62,599 bases of DNA from positions 1 through 62,599 of the forward strand of contig CAUTXO010000004.1 of NCBI GenBank assembly GCA_963542625.1. Direction: 5' to 3'. Shown here piece after piece: positions 43,614-52,855 of this stretch. Origin of the DNA: CAUTXO01 sp963542625. Lineage in GTDB: Bacteria; Campylobacterota; Campylobacteria; Campylobacterales; SZUA-545. The notes under the pieces are model-generated. The model made no database searches and was not told the origin of the DNA. It saw only the letters and a program-made list of their open reading frames with translations. The position numbers and the translations under genes are program-made. Within the stretch, counting starts at the first letter, position 1; each line of letters opens with the position of its first letter.

Positions 43614-44690
43614 CTAAGCGTTATTTAGCCCGGCTTCTTCGATTGCTTTGGATTGGTAAAAGGCAATGACCGGCTCGATGATCTCGTCGAAAGTGCCGTT
43701 ATTCATAATTTCTTCAAGGCTATACAGCGTAAGCCCTGCACGGTGGTCTGTGATGCGGTTTTGCGGGTAGTTGTAGGTGCGAATGCGCTCGCTGCGGTCG
43801 CCAGATCCTACCTGCGATTTGCGCTGGCCGGAGAGCTCGTCTTGCTGCTTTTGCTGTTCGATTTCGTAAAGCCTAGCCTTTAGGATCTTGATTGCCTTGT
43901 CTTTGTTTTTGTGCTGCGATTTTTCATCTTGCATAGAAACAACAAGCCCCGTTGGTATGTGCGTTACTCTCACGGCTGAATCGGTGGTATTGACAGATTG
44001 CCCGCCGTGCCCGCTAGATCTAAACACATCGACCTTTAGATCGCTTGGGTTAATCACAACCTCCACGTCATCAACTTCGGGCATCACGGCAACGGTAATG
44101 GCGGATGTATGCACCCTGCCTTGCGACTCTGTCTGCGGCACGCGCTGCACGCGGTGCGTCCCGCCCTCGTATTTAAAGCGCGAATACGCCTTATTGCCCT
44201 TGATTAAAAAGATGATTTCCTTGTAACCGCCTACGTCGTTGTCGCTTGATGAGATGATCTCCACCTTATAGCCACGCAAGGCGGCGTATTTGATGTAAGC
44301 GCCGTATAGGTCACCAACGAAGATCCCCGCCTCATCACCGCCAGTGCCTGCGCGGATCTCAACGATTATATTGCGCTCGTCGTTTGGATCTTTTGGGATA
44401 AGCAAAAGCTTGATTTCATTTTCTAGCTTTTCTTTTAGGATCTCTAGGTTTTTTAGCTCGTCTTTTGCCAGTTCGCCTAGCTCGCTATCAAAAACAAGCG
44501 CCTTATTTTCGTCAATATTGTCTAAAACCTTCAGGTAAGATCTAGCCGCTACGGCAATATCTTTAATGCCAGATTGCTCCTTTGAAAGATCTGTTAGTTT
44601 TTTAACGTCGGATAAAATTTTTTCATCGGACATTAAGGAGCTTATCTCGTCATAGCGCGAGATAAAGGGCAAAAGTCTTTGTTTTAGCAA
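43614..44690 (-). CDS. prfA: Peptide chain release factor 1
   Basis: 358 residues. The catalytic GGQ lies in FRSSGHGGQSVNTTDSAVRVTHIPTG, preceded by EIRAGTGGDEAGIFVGDLY and GGTHRVQRVPQTESQGRVHTSAITVAVMPE. It terminates at UAA/UAG. 3 nt after rpsT. Confidence 0.98.
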   Translation of the reverse strand: MLKQRLLPFISRYDEISSLMSDEKILSDVKKLTDLSKEQSGIKDIAVAARSYLKVLDNIDENKALVFDSELGELAKDELKNLEILKEKLENEIKLLLIPKDPNDERNIIVEIRAGTGGDEAGIFVGDLYGAYIKYAALRGYKVEIISSSDNDVGGYKEIIFLIKGNKAYSRFKYEGGTHRVQRVPQTESQGRVHTSAITVAVMPEVDDVEVVINPSDLKVDVFRSSGHGGQSVNTTDSAVRVTHIPTGLVVSMQDEKSQHKNKDKAIKILKARLYEIEQQKQQDELSGQRKSQVGSGDRSERIRTYNYPQNRITDHRAGLTLYSLEEIMNNGTFDEIIEPVIAFYQSKAIEEAGLNNA

Positions 44691-44693
44691 CTA

Positions 44694-44951
44694 CTAGGCT
44701 TCCATATTTTTTACAAAAGCGTTTAGTCTGCTTACTTTTCTTGATGCGGTTTGCTTTTTTAAAATGCCCTTGCTAACCATTTTATGCAAGTATTTGTTTG
44801 CGTCTTTGAATGCGGTTGCGGCATTTTCTTTGTTTTTGGCGCCAACAACGGCTTTAATGACGTTCTTTACGCGTGTTTTATAGTAGTTGTTGCGCTCGTT
44901 TTTAACGGCGGTTTGCCTTATTCTTTTTATAGATGACTTGTGATTTGCCAA
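44694..44951 (-). CDS. rpsT: 30S ribosomal protein S20, UUG start
   Basis: 85 residues from TTG 44951 (M-ANHKSSIKRIRQT), with AAAGGAAAAAAG directly upstream. The longer ATG reading from 44975 adds residues S20 does not have. A UUG start is also used by E. coli rpsT, where it lets S20 limit its own synthesis, so the rare codon may serve the same purpose. Operon with prfA. Confidence 0.95.
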   Translation of the reverse strand: MANHKSSIKRIRQTAVKNERNNYYKTRVKNVIKAVVGAKNKENAATAFKDANKYLHKMVSKGILKKQTASRKVSRLNAFVKNMEA

Positions 44952-45010
44952 CTTTTTTCCTTTAAATAAAGTCAAGTTGGCAATTATACTTTTGAAGTCT
45001 TAAACAAATA

Positions 45011-45205
45011 TTATTTAAGATTTTTGGGCGTGCATTTTTTTGTAAAAAAGCAAATCGGGCAGAAGTCAAAAACGCCTACCAAAAGCGGGATAATACCTAA
45101 ATAAAACCAGTAAATTCCAGTTATCACGCCAACTAAAATCAGCACCAAACCTAAAAAAATTCTAAACTGTCTGCAAAATTTTTTAACCTTGTCGTATTTC
45201 GTCAT
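45011..45205 (-). CDS. Small DUF2892 inner membrane protein
   Basis: 64 residues. FRIFLGLVLILVGVITGIYWFYLGIIPLLVGVFDFCPICFF is the two-helix YgaP-type DUF2892 core, ending in a Cys-x2-Cys pair and a third Cys. Function unknown; in other bacteria the domain accompanies rhodanese modules. Basic N-terminus (KYDKVKKFCRQ) inside the cell. Confidence 0.85.
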   Translation of the reverse strand: MTKYDKVKKFCRQFRIFLGLVLILVGVITGIYWFYLGIIPLLVGVFDFCPICFFTKKCTPKNLK

Positions 45206-45303
45206 TTTTTACGCCTTTTATTAAAATAGCCCACATTTTATATTATGAGATCTTAAATAAGCCGGCTTAGATCTTGCATAGATCTTACGCGCGGTGGATC
45301 TTG

Positions 45304-46662
45304 CTAGATCGTTTTGCTAAAAACGTTTTGCTTAGATTTTAGGTAGGCGTCAAAGCACATTGCGATGTTTCTAATTAGCAATCTGCCGGTTGGATCTACG
45401 GCTAAAAAATCGTCCGTGAGTTTTACGAGCCCTTCGCTTTCAAAAACCCTTAGATCTTCTAGCGCGCTCGCAAAATAGCTGGCAAAATCGATAGAAAATT
45501 CCCTCTCAAGCGCCCTGATGTCAAGGTAAAAATTCGCCATCAATTCCATAATGACGCGCTTTCGCAAAAGGTCGTCCGCGCCTAGGCGCAAGCCCCGCTC
45601 AAGCGGCAGCCGCCCGCTATCTAGGCTCGCTTCGTAAAGCTTCATATCCTTTGTGTTTTGCGCATACCAATCCGTTCCGTTGCCAATGCTTGTGAGCCCT
45701 ATGCCAATTAGCGCGTTTGCGCCTTTTGTCGTGTAGCCTTGAAAGTTGCGGTGCAGCGTGTGCGTTTGCAAGGCGCTAAAAAGCTCATCGCCTGGCTTTG
45801 CAAAGTGATCCATACCAATCATTTCATAGCCGTTTTGCGTCAAAAAATCGGTGGCAAACTTAAAAATCTCCAGCTTCACAGCGGGCGTGGGCAGGGTGTT
45901 TTCATTGATCTTACGCATCGTTTTTTTAATCCACGGCACGTGCGCGTAGTTAAAAATCGCAATCCTATCAGGATCTAGGCTCACGGTTTTTTCAAGCGTG
46001 TGCTTAAATTTCTCCAGATCTTGATACGGCAAGCCATAAATTAGATCCACATTAATACTTTTTATGCCGTATTTTCTTGCTAGATCCACGGCGCTAGCAG
46101 AGATTTCAAGCGGCTGAACCCTATGCACCGCCTTTTGCACCTCGGGGTCTAGATCTTGCACGCCAAAGCTTAGGCGGTTAAAGCCGTGCGCGGCTAGCAC
46201 TTTCATTTGCGGCTCGTCAAAAAACCTTGGGTCAATCTCGCAAGAGATCTCAGCACCCGCGCTAAAATTTGGAAACGTGCCCTTGATGGCGACTAAGATC
46301 TCATCAAGCTCATCGGCACTAAAAAACGTGGGCGTGCCGCCGCCAAAGTGAAGCTGCGAGACGGTTTTTTGGGTATCAAGCAAGCCGCTTAAGATGGCGA
46401 GCTCTTTTTTAAGGTAGGAAATGTAGCGCGTTTTGCCATCGCTTTTGCTTGTGTAGATGACGTTACAGCCGCAAAAATAGCACGCCGAGCGGCAAAATGG
46501 CAGGTGAATGTAAAGCGAAAGATCCTTGTGCGGCTCTATGTTTGCTAGAGATCTTACGTGATCTTCATAAGTGTATGCCGTGCCAAATTCCACAGCCGTT
46601 GGGTAGCTTGTGTAGCGGGGGCCTGGCTTTGAATATTTTGTGAATTTTTCGTAGTCGATCAT
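45304..46662 (-). CDS. hemN: Oxygen-independent coproporphyrinogen III oxidase HemN
   Basis: 452 residues from ATG 46662 (MIDYEKFTKYSKPGPRYTSYPTA). An in-frame start 18 nt earlier is less conserved. The radical-SAM cluster motif is YIHLPFCRSACYFCGC, with the extra Cys typical of HemN, then LHFGGGTPTF, NRLSFGVQDLDPEVQKAVHR and SINVDLIYGLPYQ. It oxidises coproporphyrinogen III in anaerobic heme synthesis. Preceded by the divergent peb4. Confidence 0.96.
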   Translation of the reverse strand: MIDYEKFTKYSKPGPRYTSYPTAVEFGTAYTYEDHVRSLANIEPHKDLSLYIHLPFCRSACYFCGCNVIYTSKSDGKTRYISYLKKELAILSGLLDTQKTVSQLHFGGGTPTFFSADELDEILVAIKGTFPNFSAGAEISCEIDPRFFDEPQMKVLAAHGFNRLSFGVQDLDPEVQKAVHRVQPLEISASAVDLARKYGIKSINVDLIYGLPYQDLEKFKHTLEKTVSLDPDRIAIFNYAHVPWIKKTMRKINENTLPTPAVKLEIFKFATDFLTQNGYEMIGMDHFAKPGDELFSALQTHTLHRNFQGYTTKGANALIGIGLTSIGNGTDWYAQNTKDMKLYEASLDSGRLPLERGLRLGADDLLRKRVIMELMANFYLDIRALEREFSIDFASYFASALEDLRVFESEGLVKLTDDFLAVDPTGRLLIRNIAMCFDAYLKSKQNVFSKTI

Positions 46663-46742
46663 AAGGCGGGATTGTAGCAAAGTCCGTCTGTTTAACTAAG
46701 ATGATGATAGAATTTGCGCCATCAATTTCTGGAGGAATTATT

Positions 46743-47567
46743 ATGAATAAGAAAATTTTAGTCGGATCTTTAGCGGTATTTTTAGCCGCAAGCACCTGCA
46801 CGGCTCAAACTTACGCCACTTTCAAAGGCGGAAAAATCACAAGCGCGGACGTAGAAGAAGTCCTAAAAACAACGCCAAACGCGCCTGCTTTAAAGGATCT
46901 TCCAAAGCAAACAATCGAGGCAATCGTCAAGCAAATGGTAGAAAAAAAGCTGTTAGCTTCTTACGCGCTAACCACAAGCGCGACGAAAACAAAGGATTTT
47001 AAGGAAAAGCTAGAGCTTGTAAAAGAAGGGCTCGCCGCGCAAACATATATAGAAGAAGAGTTTAAAAAAATCAAGGTAACGGACAAGGACGCAAAGGATT
47101 TTTACGAGAAAAACAAGGATAAATTCGTAACGCCTGAGCAAGTAAGAGCAAAGCATATTTTGGTTGATGATGAGAGCGCGGCAAAGAAGATCATTAAAGA
47201 TCTTGACGGGCTAAAGTTTGATGATCTGGATAAAAAATTCACAGATCTTGCCAAAGAAAAGTCTAAAGATCCAGGCTCAAAGGATAACGGCGGGGATCTT
47301 GGCTATTTTTCTAAGGACAAAATGCAAAAAGATTTCAGCGACGCCGCCTTTGGTTTGAACGTCTGGCATATCACAAAAACGCCTGTTAAAACGCCTTATG
47401 GCTGGCACGTTATCTTGGTTACGGACAAAAAGCGCGCGCGCACCGTCCCATACGAAGAGCTAGCAACGCAAATGCAAGCGGCGGTAAAACAAGAAAAGCT
47501 CAAAGATACAATCAACGCAAAAGTTGAAAGCTTGGTTAAAAAAGCGAATGTGAAATTTACATTTTAA
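46743..47567 (+). CDS. peb4: PEB4-type periplasmic peptidyl-prolyl isomerase/chaperone
   Basis: 274 residues from ATG 46743, with TCTGGAGGAATTATT ahead. Signal peptide 1-21 (LAASTCTAQ). SurA-like helical N-domain, then a parvulin domain at about 135-232: VRAKHILVDDESAAKKI, KSKDPGSKDNGGDLGYFSKDKM, VKTPYGWHVILV. It escorts outer membrane proteins and affects adhesion in C. jejuni, where the same gene is followed by fba, as here. Confidence 0.95.
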   Translation: MNKKILVGSLAVFLAASTCTAQTYATFKGGKITSADVEEVLKTTPNAPALKDLPKQTIEAIVKQMVEKKLLASYALTTSATKTKDFKEKLELVKEGLAAQTYIEEEFKKIKVTDKDAKDFYEKNKDKFVTPEQVRAKHILVDDESAAKKIIKDLDGLKFDDLDKKFTDLAKEKSKDPGSKDNGGDLGYFSKDKMQKDFSDAAFGLNVWHITKTPVKTPYGWHVILVTDKKRARTVPYEELATQMQAAVKQEKLKDTINAKVESLVKKANVKFTF

Positions 47568-47578
47568 AGGAATGGAAA

Positions 47579-48649
47579 ATGGGTAAGATCTTAGACGCCG
47601 TCAAGCCTGGCGTAATTTTTGGCGAAGATCACAGAAAGGTTTTTGAGATCGCAAAGCAAGAGGGCTTTGCAATCCCTGCTGTAAATGTTGTTGGCACGGA
47701 CTCCATTAACGCCGTGCTAGAAGCCGCCGCGCGGGCAAATTCGCCCGTCATCGTGCAATTTTCAAACGGTGGATCTTCTTATATGGCGGGCAAGGGTTGC
47801 AAAGCAGCGCAGCCTGATGTCATCGGCGCAATTAGCGGGGCTAAGCACGTGCATTTGGTTGCCGAGCATTACGGCGTGCCCGTTATTTTACACACAGACC
47901 ACGCCGCTAGAAAGCTCCTGCCGTGGATAGACGGCTTGCTAGAAGCGGGCGAGGATTTTTACAAAAAACACGGAAAACCGCTCTTTTCATCGCATATGCT
48001 AGATCTAAGCGAAGATCCGTTACAAGAAAACATCAAAACGTCCAAAGAATACTTTGCACGAATGAATAAAATCGGTATGACGCTCGAAGTTGAGCTTGGC
48101 GTAACAGGCGGCGAAGAAGACGGCGTGGATAACACAAGCATTGACAACGCCCTGCTTTACACGCAGCCAGAAGATGTGAATTACGCTTACGAAGAGCTAG
48201 GGCAAATCGGCGAGCGCTTTACGATTGCCGCGTCCTTTGGCAACGTGCACGGCGTTTATAAGCCCGGCAACGTGGTGCTTAGCCCTAAGATCCTAGACAA
48301 CTCGCAAAAGTTTATTCAAAGCAAGCACAAAACGGGAGCAAAGCCCGTGAGCTTTGTTTTTCACGGCGGTAGCGGCTCAGCCTTGCACGAAATTAAAGAA
48401 GCCGTGAGCTATGGCGTCGTTAAAATGAATATAGACACGGACACGCAATGGGCCTTTTGGGAGGGCGTGAAGGACTTTTACGACAAAAATTCCGCCTATA
48501 TGCAAGGGCAAATCGGCAATCCAGAAGGCGATGATAAGCCAAATAAAAAGTATTACGATCCAAGAAAATGGTTGCGTAGCGGGCAAGAAACTATGGTAAA
48601 AAGAGTGCTTAGAGCCTTTGAAGATCTAAACTGTATGAATAGAAACTAG
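47579..48649 (+). CDS. fba: Class II fructose-1,6-bisphosphate aldolase
   Basis: 356 residues. Zn ligands in VILHTDHAARKLLPW, GNVHGVYKPGN and FVFHGGSGS; the phosphate loop is NIDTDTQWAFW. It interconverts fructose-1,6-bisphosphate with two triose phosphates, mainly gluconeogenic in campylobacters lacking phosphofructokinase. AAAGGAATGGAAA is the ribosome-binding site. Confidence 0.97.
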   Translation: MGKILDAVKPGVIFGEDHRKVFEIAKQEGFAIPAVNVVGTDSINAVLEAAARANSPVIVQFSNGGSSYMAGKGCKAAQPDVIGAISGAKHVHLVAEHYGVPVILHTDHAARKLLPWIDGLLEAGEDFYKKHGKPLFSSHMLDLSEDPLQENIKTSKEYFARMNKIGMTLEVELGVTGGEEDGVDNTSIDNALLYTQPEDVNYAYEELGQIGERFTIAASFGNVHGVYKPGNVVLSPKILDNSQKFIQSKHKTGAKPVSFVFHGGSGSALHEIKEAVSYGVVKMNIDTDTQWAFWEGVKDFYDKNSAYMQGQIGNPEGDDKPNKKYYDPRKWLRSGQETMVKRVLRAFEDLNCMNRN

Positions 48650-48698
48650 CGCAAGCCCTAGCCACAAGGCGCGGGCGGGGCGCGCAAAGCGAAAAGAG

Positions 48699-50789
48699 AT
48701 GAAAGAATACACACCGTCAAATTTTATTAATAGGGAGCTCTCGTGGCTTAGGTTTAACACGCGGGTTTTTGAAGAAGCCTTAAGCAGCCTGTATCCGCCG
48801 CTTGAGCAGCTAAAATTTATCGCGATTTTCGGCACGAATTTAGATGAGTTTTATATGATTCGCGTTGCTGGTTTGCTAGAAATGGAATACGAGGGCGTTA
48901 CAGATCCATCAACGCCCGACGGGCTCACGGTGCAAGAGCAGCTAACGCAGATTAGGCAATACATTAATCAAGATCTAAAGCGCCTTGAGAGCAGGTGCAA
49001 GGAGCTTTTTAAAACTCTTGAGAAGCGCGGGCTAAACGTCAAGCAGTATCAAGATCTAAGCCAAGAGCTGCAAAAAAAGGCGAACGAATACTTTCATACA
49101 AACATTTTTCCCGTTATTATCCCGATTGCCGTTAATTCAACGCACCCCTTCCCGCATCTAAACAACCTAAGCTTTGCGATGGGCGTAAAACTCAAAGAAA
49201 TTTCTTCTAATCTCGTGAAGTTTGGGCTCATTCGCATTCCGCGCGTGCTGCCACGTTTTATCGAGCTAGAAGACGGGCTTTTTGTCCCGATTGAATCTAT
49301 CGTTTATAATTTCATCGGCGATCTTTTCCCGGGCTTTACGCTCCTCGACAAGCTATCTTTTAGGGTAACGAGAAACGCCGATATCGTCATCGCCGAAGAA
49401 GAAGCCGACGACTTTTTGATGATCTTAGAAGAGGGCTTGAAGCTCCGCCGCAAGGGTAAAATAGTGCGCGTGGAGTTTGAGTGCGCCACCTGCGACGAAG
49501 AGCTAAAAAACTTCCTTATCTCGCATTTAGAAGTGGATAAAAGCGACGTCTATGAAATGGACTTGCCGCTAAATCTTGGATCTTACTGGCAGCTAGTGGG
49601 CGCAAAGGGCTTCGGGCATTTGCTAAACAAGCCCTACACACCAAAAACCCTAGCGCCCTTTCAGAGCAACCTATCCATTTTCACCATTATAGATAGGGAG
49701 GATATTATCCAGATACTCCCTTTCGAGAGCTTCAACCCCGTAGAAAAATTCATCATAGAAGCCGCCACCGATCCGCAGGTTTTGTCAATCAGAATGACGC
49801 TTTACCGCGTCGGAAGTAATTCAAAAATTGTCAAAGCGCTCATAGAAGCCGCCGAGCAAGGCAAGATGGTAACGGCGGTTGTTGAGCTAAAAGCGCGCTT
49901 TGATGAAGAAAACAACCTGCGCTGGGCAAAGGCGCTTGAGCGCGCGGGCGCACACGTTATTTACGGCGTCAAGGGGCTTAAGATCCACGCAAAAATCGCG
50001 CACGTGATCCGCCGCTCTAGTCAAACCGAGCTCAAGCATTACGTGCATCTTTCAACGGGCAACTATAACCCAACGAGCGCTAAGATCTACACAGACATTA
50101 GCTTTTTTTCGTCTAATCAGGACTTCGCCGAAGACGCGATAAAATTTTTCCACCACATCACGGGCTTTTCAAAAGAGACAAAGCTTAGCCATCTAAAGAT
50201 GTCGCCAACAGAGATTAAGCCTAAGATCCTAGAGCTTATCAAGAACGAAATGCAGCACAAAGAAAAGGGCGAGATCATAGCCAAAGTCAATTCGCTTGTA
50301 GATCCTGTGATTATAGAAGCGCTTTACAAGGCCTCCGCAGCGGGCGTTAAGATCTCTCTCATTGTGCGGGGGATTTGCTGCTTGCGCCCAGGTGTGAAAG
50401 ACTTGAGCGAGAACATCAGCGTAATTTCCATCGTCGGCAAATACCTAGAGCACGCGCGGGTGTTTTACTTCAAAAACGCCACGCCAAAGGTCTATTTTGC
50501 CAGCGCGGACTGGATGACGCGCAACCTTGACCGCCGCATCGAGCTTTTTACGCCCGTTGAAAATGAAAATATTATGGAAATGCTTGAGTATTTTTTGCGC
50601 TTGCAACTGCTTGACAACTCTAACGCCAAGATCCTAGACGCAAGCGGCAATTACACAAGACAAGAGCTGCAAAAAGGGCAGAAGTTTATTAACTCGCAAG
50701 CGCTTTTGGAGAAGTTTTATATGAAAACCTCTAGCGCGAATGAGAAATACTATTCCATCACGCAAAAAATCAAGGAATTCTTAGGCTAA
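48699..50789 (+). CDS. ppk: Polyphosphate kinase 1
   Basis: 696 residues. NRELSWLRFNTRVFEEA opens the N domain. ATDPQVLSIRMTLYRVGSNSKIV leads to the phospholipase-D-like core, where the phosphorylated His lies in GLKIHAKIAHVIRR and STGNYNPTSAKIYTD follows. The second His is in YLEHARVFYF, and SADWMTRNLDRRIEL ends the core. It makes polyphosphate from ATP and underlies stress tolerance and competence in C. jejuni. Confidence 0.97.
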   Translation: MKEYTPSNFINRELSWLRFNTRVFEEALSSLYPPLEQLKFIAIFGTNLDEFYMIRVAGLLEMEYEGVTDPSTPDGLTVQEQLTQIRQYINQDLKRLESRCKELFKTLEKRGLNVKQYQDLSQELQKKANEYFHTNIFPVIIPIAVNSTHPFPHLNNLSFAMGVKLKEISSNLVKFGLIRIPRVLPRFIELEDGLFVPIESIVYNFIGDLFPGFTLLDKLSFRVTRNADIVIAEEEADDFLMILEEGLKLRRKGKIVRVEFECATCDEELKNFLISHLEVDKSDVYEMDLPLNLGSYWQLVGAKGFGHLLNKPYTPKTLAPFQSNLSIFTIIDREDIIQILPFESFNPVEKFIIEAATDPQVLSIRMTLYRVGSNSKIVKALIEAAEQGKMVTAVVELKARFDEENNLRWAKALERAGAHVIYGVKGLKIHAKIAHVIRRSSQTELKHYVHLSTGNYNPTSAKIYTDISFFSSNQDFAEDAIKFFHHITGFSKETKLSHLKMSPTEIKPKILELIKNEMQHKEKGEIIAKVNSLVDPVIIEALYKASAAGVKISLIVRGICCLRPGVKDLSENISVISIVGKYLEHARVFYFKNATPKVYFASADWMTRNLDRRIELFTPVENENIMEMLEYFLRLQLLDNSNAKILDASGNYTRQELQKGQKFINSQALLEKFYMKTSSANEKYYSITQKIKEFLG

Positions 50790-50922
50790 TTGCGCTTTTG
50801 TTGGGGGGTAGTGTGGATAGATCTTGGCTGGGGTCTGTTAGCTAGATCCACACTAGATCTAAGCGCTTGTGCTTTTTTCTTTTTTGCTTTTTGGTGCGCC
50901 TTTGGCGCTTTTATTTTTCTTC

Positions 50923-50970
50923 TTAGGGGGAAGGGGGCTTGAATTGCGAAGTCGCTCCCCTTCCCCCTAA
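50923..50970. repeat. 14-bp perfect inverted repeat
   Basis: TTAGGGGGAAGGGG (50923-50936) and CCCCTTCCCCCTAA (50957-50970) with a 20-nt loop. No T-run follows on either strand, so a classic terminator is not indicated. The purine/pyrimidine arms could form a strong hairpin. Confidence 0.7.
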
Positions 50971-51134
50971 AACCCCCAGCCCCCGACGACGCTTTTCAAA
51001 GGGGCATATGCAAAACATATGCAGTAAAAAATTGCAAGCGTAAGCTTGCACCATTAAAAGCGTGCTGGGGTTTAGTGGGTTATGAGGTAAATGGCGTGGT
51101 GGCTTGCAACTTGACCCCCTTTCCCCCAAAAAGC

Positions 51135-51278
51135 AAAAAACATAAGATCTAACCAAAGCCTTAGATCTAGCTAACAGATCCTAGTCAAGATCTTAGCCCC
51201 AAGATCCTAGCCTTAGAAAAAACATAAGATCTAAACGGTGCTTTAGATCTGGCTAACAGATCTTAGGCAAGATCTTAA
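51135..51278. repeat. Tandem direct repeat with an 82-bp period, built on RGATCY motifs
   Basis: Both units begin AAAAAACATAAGATCTAA (51135 and 51217) and contain TTAGATCT, GGCTAACAGATC or GCTAACAGATC, then CAAGATCTTA. I see four GATC motifs per conserved 62-nt part at matching positions. A copy of the TAACAGA part is inverted near 50838. Confidence 0.7.
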
Positions 51279-51600
51279 GTCAAAGTGGGTGGTGTAAAGA
51301 TCCACGCTTGGTGGTGGCGGGCACGATCCAATCGCGTAGATCTAGCGAGCGCCAAAGATCTATGCGGTGGCAGGCACGGGCAAGATTTTTACCATAAGAT
51401 CCGAACGGTTGGCGGCGGCGGCAAGATCCTAGCCTTAGATCCAAGCGCAAGGATCTAACGCGGATCCAGCGGGCAAGATCGTGCTAGATCAGCGCAAGAT
51501 CCAAGCCAGCGTAAGATCCGTGCTAAATCCGCTTGGGGCAAAACGCGCCAAAGCTTTACATTTAAAGTCCTATAATTCCACAAAAAATCAAAGGCACGGA

Positions 51601-52596
51601 ATGAAAAAAACCTACAAAGGCGTGCTACTAACGCTTTTAATCAGCCTTGGCGCATACTCGCTAAGCTACACGGACTTTTTCTCGCAACTTGGAATTTCAA
51701 CCGTCATCATAGGCATAATTTTGGGCTTTATTCTTGGCAACATCACGCCGCCGGCAATTGGCGCGGCATTTACAGAAGGCGTTTCATTCACATCAAAAAA
51801 AATTTTGCGGCTTGGGGTCATTTTGTATGGCTTTGGCATAAGCTTCCACCAGATCTTAGATCTTGGCTGGGCGGGCGCTGCTGCTTCTAGCTTGGTCGTT
51901 GCTGGCACGGTGATACTTGGCACGCTCGTTGGCATCAAGCTTTTAAGGCTGGATAAGGAGCTTGCCATTTTAATCTCAAGCGGCGCGGCAATTTGCGGCG
52001 CGGCGGCTGTAATGGCAACGTCTAGCACAATCAAAGCTAGTGTTTATAAGGCCTCCGTTGCTGTTGGGACGGTCGTGATTTTTGGCACAATCGCTATGTT
52101 TTTGTATCCGTTTTTATACAAGCACGGGCTTATTGATCTTAGCGAGCGCGCGATGGGAATTTACATCGGCGCCACTATTCACGAAGTAGCGCACGTCGTA
52201 GCCGCGGGCAATCAGCTCTCAAGCCTAGCCGCGCAAGACGCCATCACGGTAAAGATGATGCGCGTTATTTTGCTCGTGCCGTTTTTGCTTGCCATTCCGC
52301 TGTTTTTCAAATCCGTAGATCTTAAGAAAAAGCGCCTTGAGATCCCTTGGTTTGCCTTTATGTTTCTAGGCGCAATCGGGGTTAATTCCGTGCTAGATCT
52401 TGGCAAAGACGCGCTAGAGCTCATCAAAACGCTGGATACGCTGCTCTTAACGATGGCAATGAGCGCGCTTGGGTTTGAAACGACGATAAAAAAGGTAAAA
52501 GATGTAGGTTTTAAGCCGTTTTTGCTTGCTGGAATTTTGTTTTTTTGGCTCATCGTGGGCGGTTTTTACATCGTTAAACTAGCCTTGTCATTTTAA
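51601..52596 (+). CDS. YeiH-family putative sulfate/anion exporter
   Basis: 331 residues from ATG 51601 (MKKTYKGVLLTLL), 7 nt after AAAGGCACGGA. The frame extends upstream into repeats, which I exclude. About ten membrane helices with the family signatures GIILGFILGN, LRLGVILYGFGISFHQI, SSGAAICGAAAVMA and IGATIHEVAHVVAAG. UPF0324/YeiH proteins are thought to move small anions such as sulfite or sulfate, but the substrate here is unknown. Confidence 0.88.
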   Translation: MKKTYKGVLLTLLISLGAYSLSYTDFFSQLGISTVIIGIILGFILGNITPPAIGAAFTEGVSFTSKKILRLGVILYGFGISFHQILDLGWAGAAASSLVVAGTVILGTLVGIKLLRLDKELAILISSGAAICGAAAVMATSSTIKASVYKASVAVGTVVIFGTIAMFLYPFLYKHGLIDLSERAMGIYIGATIHEVAHVVAAGNQLSSLAAQDAITVKMMRVILLVPFLLAIPLFFKSVDLKKKRLEIPWFAFMFLGAIGVNSVLDLGKDALELIKTLDTLLLTMAMSALGFETTIKKVKDVGFKPFLLAGILFFWLIVGGFYIVKLALSF

Positions 52597-52643
52597 GCTT
52601 AAAAAGTCTATTATCGCACCGAAATTTTCAGCAGGGAGTGCAG

Positions 52644-52835
52644 ATGGATATTTTGGAAATGGCGGAAAGCGCTATGAAAGAGCTGGGCGAAATGGAATTT
52701 ATAGAAGCCCTAATCAGTCAGCCAGACAAAACGGTAGAAGAAGCCGTTACGGATCTTTATATGGACTTGTATCCTGAATACGAAAATAGCGAGCTTTTAG
52801 AAGAATACAAACGCAGAACAGATGATGAATACTAG
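52644..52835 (+). CDS. Small acidic protein upstream of recG
   Basis: 63 residues from ATG 52644, with CAGGGAGTGCAG ahead (an ATG two codons earlier lacks spacing). Very acidic and helical: MDILEMAESAMKELGEMEF, then KTVEEAVTDLYMDLYPEYENSELLEEYKRRTDDEY. No Cys, no signal, no domain I know. Good ribosome-binding site and tight coupling to recG (20 nt) argue it is real. Confidence 0.7.
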   Translation: MDILEMAESAMKELGEMEFIEALISQPDKTVEEAVTDLYMDLYPEYENSELLEEYKRRTDDEY

Positions 52836-52855
52836 ATTTGCGGGGTGAAAGCTCC

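Larger units (their letters stand above)
50790..51600. other. 811 nt of repeat-rich intergenic DNA
   Basis: No supported gene. It contains a 14-bp inverted repeat, an 82-bp-period tandem repeat, and about 25 RGATCY motifs, the densest cluster being 51140-51500. A GCTAACAGA-type word occurs twice in the tandem repeat and once inverted near 50838. Small palindromes ATGCAAAACATATGC and GCAAGCGTAAGCTTGC sit near 51010-51050. An open frame leading into the next gene from 51481 is repeat-derived. Confidence 0.55.

Noticed and set aside
50923..50970. Inverted repeat as a ppk terminator
   Set aside because: No T-run follows the stem on either strand and it lies over 130 nt after ppk.
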